Origin: Chelydra serpentina
Taxonomy: Eukaryota > Chordata > Testudines > Chelydridae
Direction of reading: 5' to 3'
Length of the DNA: 64,000 bases
NCBI GenBank assembly: GCA_037349315.1
Contig: JBAIAC010000030.1
Location: 11,305,501 to 11,369,500 of the forward strand
Below are positions 61,791 to 64,000 of this stretch, piece by piece. The position numbers and the translations under genes are program-made. Within the stretch, counting starts at the first letter, position 1, and every line of letters starts with the position of its first letter. The notes beneath the pieces are model-generated. The model did not search any database, was not told the DNA's origin, and saw only the letters and a list, made by a program, of their open reading frames with translations.

Positions 61791-63184
61791 AGTCTGCCTG
61801 TCTGAACAACACAGGCTCTTGGCCATGTATGCATCCAATCTGAGGATTGTCTCTTGTACCTGCCACATCTGGAGGCTGCTACAGAGTAGGTGCCATTTCC
61901 AAACAAATAAAGACACATGAAACATGAACATGGACTGCACAATTAGGCCCATGACATGAAACTTTAAAACTGTATAATATCGGTCTCTCACATGAACCAT
62001 TAGTTGCTATAGTACTGTATTCAGAGCATTCCTTTCGTTGAACAGGAAGGAATGCATATTCATTATCGTAACCCATTGTAGGTATTTAGTAGTTCTTTTA
62101 GATCAAACATCTGATCAGTTCAGGCAATAACATCTTAGCCCAAAGTTTTTAAAGCAGTGGGTGGAGGTGAACATTCAGGAAAAGCAATGGCATTTCCAAA
62201 AGAAAACTCACACAGCTCAATTTGCTATATTGTAATAAGACATTTCCAACTACATTCTGGTAGACTGGGCAAAAAACAAAAAACAAAACAAAAATTATTT
62301 GTACAACAAAGGCAAGGAAATAAATAAAATCTAGAAATGTATATTGCCCTTCAAACAGATGTTCTTATTTTGTTATTCCACAGTTCCATAGATATATCCC
62401 ACAAAAGTTGTGACATTACAAATATTTTAACCCAAACATCTTCATCCTTATCAATGCTCAGTCAAGCACTAATGCAAGTAGACAAATAGAATGAAAAGAA
62501 AAGCACAATGAAGTGATTATGACTATTAAACATCAACCCTTCATTATTCAGCCACTTTAACAGCGTGTGATAGATTCTTATGAACCTCTGTGGGTTGAAT
62601 TATAATGCACTAGTATAAGGTTACTAGACTGCATCAGTCAACATTAGAAACAAAGAAATATAAAGTGACAAATTCAACAACGTTTCAAACTGGTTTCTGT
62701 AGGGCTCACAGCAGAGAAAAATGATTACAGTATTATATTGTTGCTCCTTTGCTAAACAGCACTAGACATTGGGGGCATGACAGTAGGTCATGTTCCTGCT
62801 GGAAGAAAATTTGGTCACAAGGACTCACTATTTTTTTCCTATTTTATTCACAAAAATATACAAATCTACAATGGCAACAACAAATATCCAAATATGCAAT
62901 GGCAACAACCAAAACTGCACAACTGAAACTCCACTGTCAATAACCCCAGCTAAAACACTACTGTGTTCAGCCTATAGGCAAAACAACTCCCTCTCTGATC
63001 CATGAAAAGAGTTTTTAATACTAAAACCCCCTAACATGAAAAAGCCAACTCACAGCAGAATCTGAGTGCAGACAAGGCAAGAGGTAATTTTACCTCACTA
63101 CCACTGCCCTTATCTATATCAGGGATTTACAATAACAGCTCACATGAGATAGGTATCATCATAAAAAATGCATTTTTCCTGGTG
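61791..63184. other. Intron, no gene
   Basis: AT-rich intron with a short tandem-like CAATGGCAACAAC motif repeated at 62869-62881 and 62897-62909. No gene. Confidence 0.5.
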
Positions 63185-64000
63185 TCAATATGGCCTTGTG
63201 CCCAGGGCTGTTTTCAGCTGCTGACACCCCCATGTGATTGACTTGGGTGTTAAGGCCAAATCTGCCTCCGTTTCCTCTTTGTTTAGCCAGTCGCTGTTCA
63301 GTGCCATGTCTGGTAGTTCCTTTCTGTGACTCTAGCCCTCTAGTTGGATCATTAACAGTCTCTCCCCTCCCCCTTGAGAGAGGGGAGAGACTGTTAAGTC
63401 AGGAGGCCAGTAACTTTAGTAAAGGGTCGACAGTCTCCAGCATCTTGGGGTTCAGGGTCCTTTGTTCTTCAGGCTTTATTAACCCAACTGCTGGGGCTGG
63501 GAGGGGAACCCAAGTCCACCCACTCCTGTGGGTTCCAGTCCAAGGAACCCTGTGGGAAGTAGTTGGAACCGGTTTCTCCTAATCCTTTACTGCTTCCTAT
63601 CTTGCCTCTCCTGTAGGTTGTTTCCCAGGCTCACTTTTGTGATCCTCTTCTTCCGGAGGTCTACGTACCTGGGTGGCTTCCTGCGCATCCACTGACGAAG
63701 GCCCTTGTGCTCAGTGGTTTCTAAGCCTCTCTGGCAGCCGCCCCTTCCTTCCGCCCTTTGATCTTCCCTGCTATTGCTGTACCACCAATCAGCCCCAGCT
63801 GAGAAGGCAGCTTGCCTCCCCGTTAACCCATTAGTAGCTGCTACAGCATGGGGTCTGTATGTCCTCTTGCAGCACCTTGCTTTTTTTTTTTCTCTCGGTC
63901 CTCCTGTCAGCACAATGACTGTGCTGAGAGTACAGGGACACAAAGGACTAGAATCACACAACACTCATTGTTCTCAATAGTGAACATGGGCTAGTTCAGG
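63185..64000. other. GC-richer block of unknown class, with hairpin
   Basis: Base composition rises relative to the preceding intron. The block has promoter- or LTR-like texture (polypyrimidine runs, several CpGs) but no TG...CA ends or target duplication visible before the window ends. Open frames at 63238-63582 and 63587-63964 have no recognisable family. Confidence 0.4.
63352..63397. repeat. Perfect 18-bp inverted repeat (hairpin)
   Basis: TTAACAGTCTCTCCCCTC (63352-63369) and its exact complement GAGGGGAGAGACTGTTAA (63380-63397) are separated by a 10-base loop. No mismatch. Confidence 0.95.

Noticed and set aside
61623..62000. 125-residue minus-strand open frame
   Set aside because: Overlaps an antisense MIR SINE and shows no family features.
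1..64000. CRISPR arrays, tRNA or rRNA genes, bacterial-type operons
   Set aside because: None seen. The sequence is vertebrate intron and repeats; tandem repeats found lack spacer structure.

Overview
This is AT-rich vertebrate chromosomal DNA with one confidently recognised host coding exon. The repeat content points to a sauropsid, most likely a cryptodiran turtle: many 5'-truncated CR1 LINEs, some ending in the ATTCTATG-type tail, Penelope-like retroelement ends of the 'acacggctacc' type, L2 pieces, hAT transposons with their GC-rich non-autonomous relatives, and old MIR-type SINEs. The species call is an inference from repeat families, not from a marker gene.

The host exon lies on the minus strand at 7790-8129 and encodes most of the second cysteine-rich domain of GDNF family receptor alpha-1 (GFRA1). 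Everything above 8129 is upstream intron of GFRA1 in this orientation, and everything below 7790 is downstream intron. No other GFRA1 exon was found, so the upstream intron probably runs through the remaining 56 kb.

Layout. 1-1221: CR1 with an internal deletion. 1.2-7.8 kb: downstream intron with CR1 3' ends, a MIR and an antisense CR1. 7790-8129: GFRA1 exon. 8.1-18.8 kb: intron with a GC-rich hAT-like element (9166-9623), a MIR, an endogenous-retrovirus-like solo LTR with target duplication (13740-14119) and an inverted-repeat element (14521-14784). 18.87-20.59 kb: a Penelope 3' end abutting a broken hAT transposase. 22.1 kb: L2. 23.3-25.35 kb: a nearly intact gene for a cysteine-rich, transposase-like protein with one in-frame stop, preceded by four ATF4/CEBP-type motifs. 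29-35 kb: Penelope ends, an L2 tail, an LTR-like repeat and a Penelope fragment with a GIY-YIG endonuclease domain. 37.0-37.7 kb: a small hAT-type MITE and a large foldback. 41.6-45.2 kb: two CR1s in tandem, one carrying a nested 234-bp MITE. 48.2-49.2 kb: GC-rich repeat. 55.9 and 59.5 kb: two elements with perfect 8-bp target duplications. 60.5-61.5 kb: AT-rich element. 63.2-64 kb: GC-richer block with a perfect 18-bp hairpin.

No operon-like or pathway-level gene system is present. The locus is a long neural-receptor intron that has accumulated mobile elements from at least six classes. The least explained item is the 23.3-25.35 kb gene and its motif cluster. All calls come from reading by eye, without database searches, so repeat boundaries are approximate unless a target duplication is stated.
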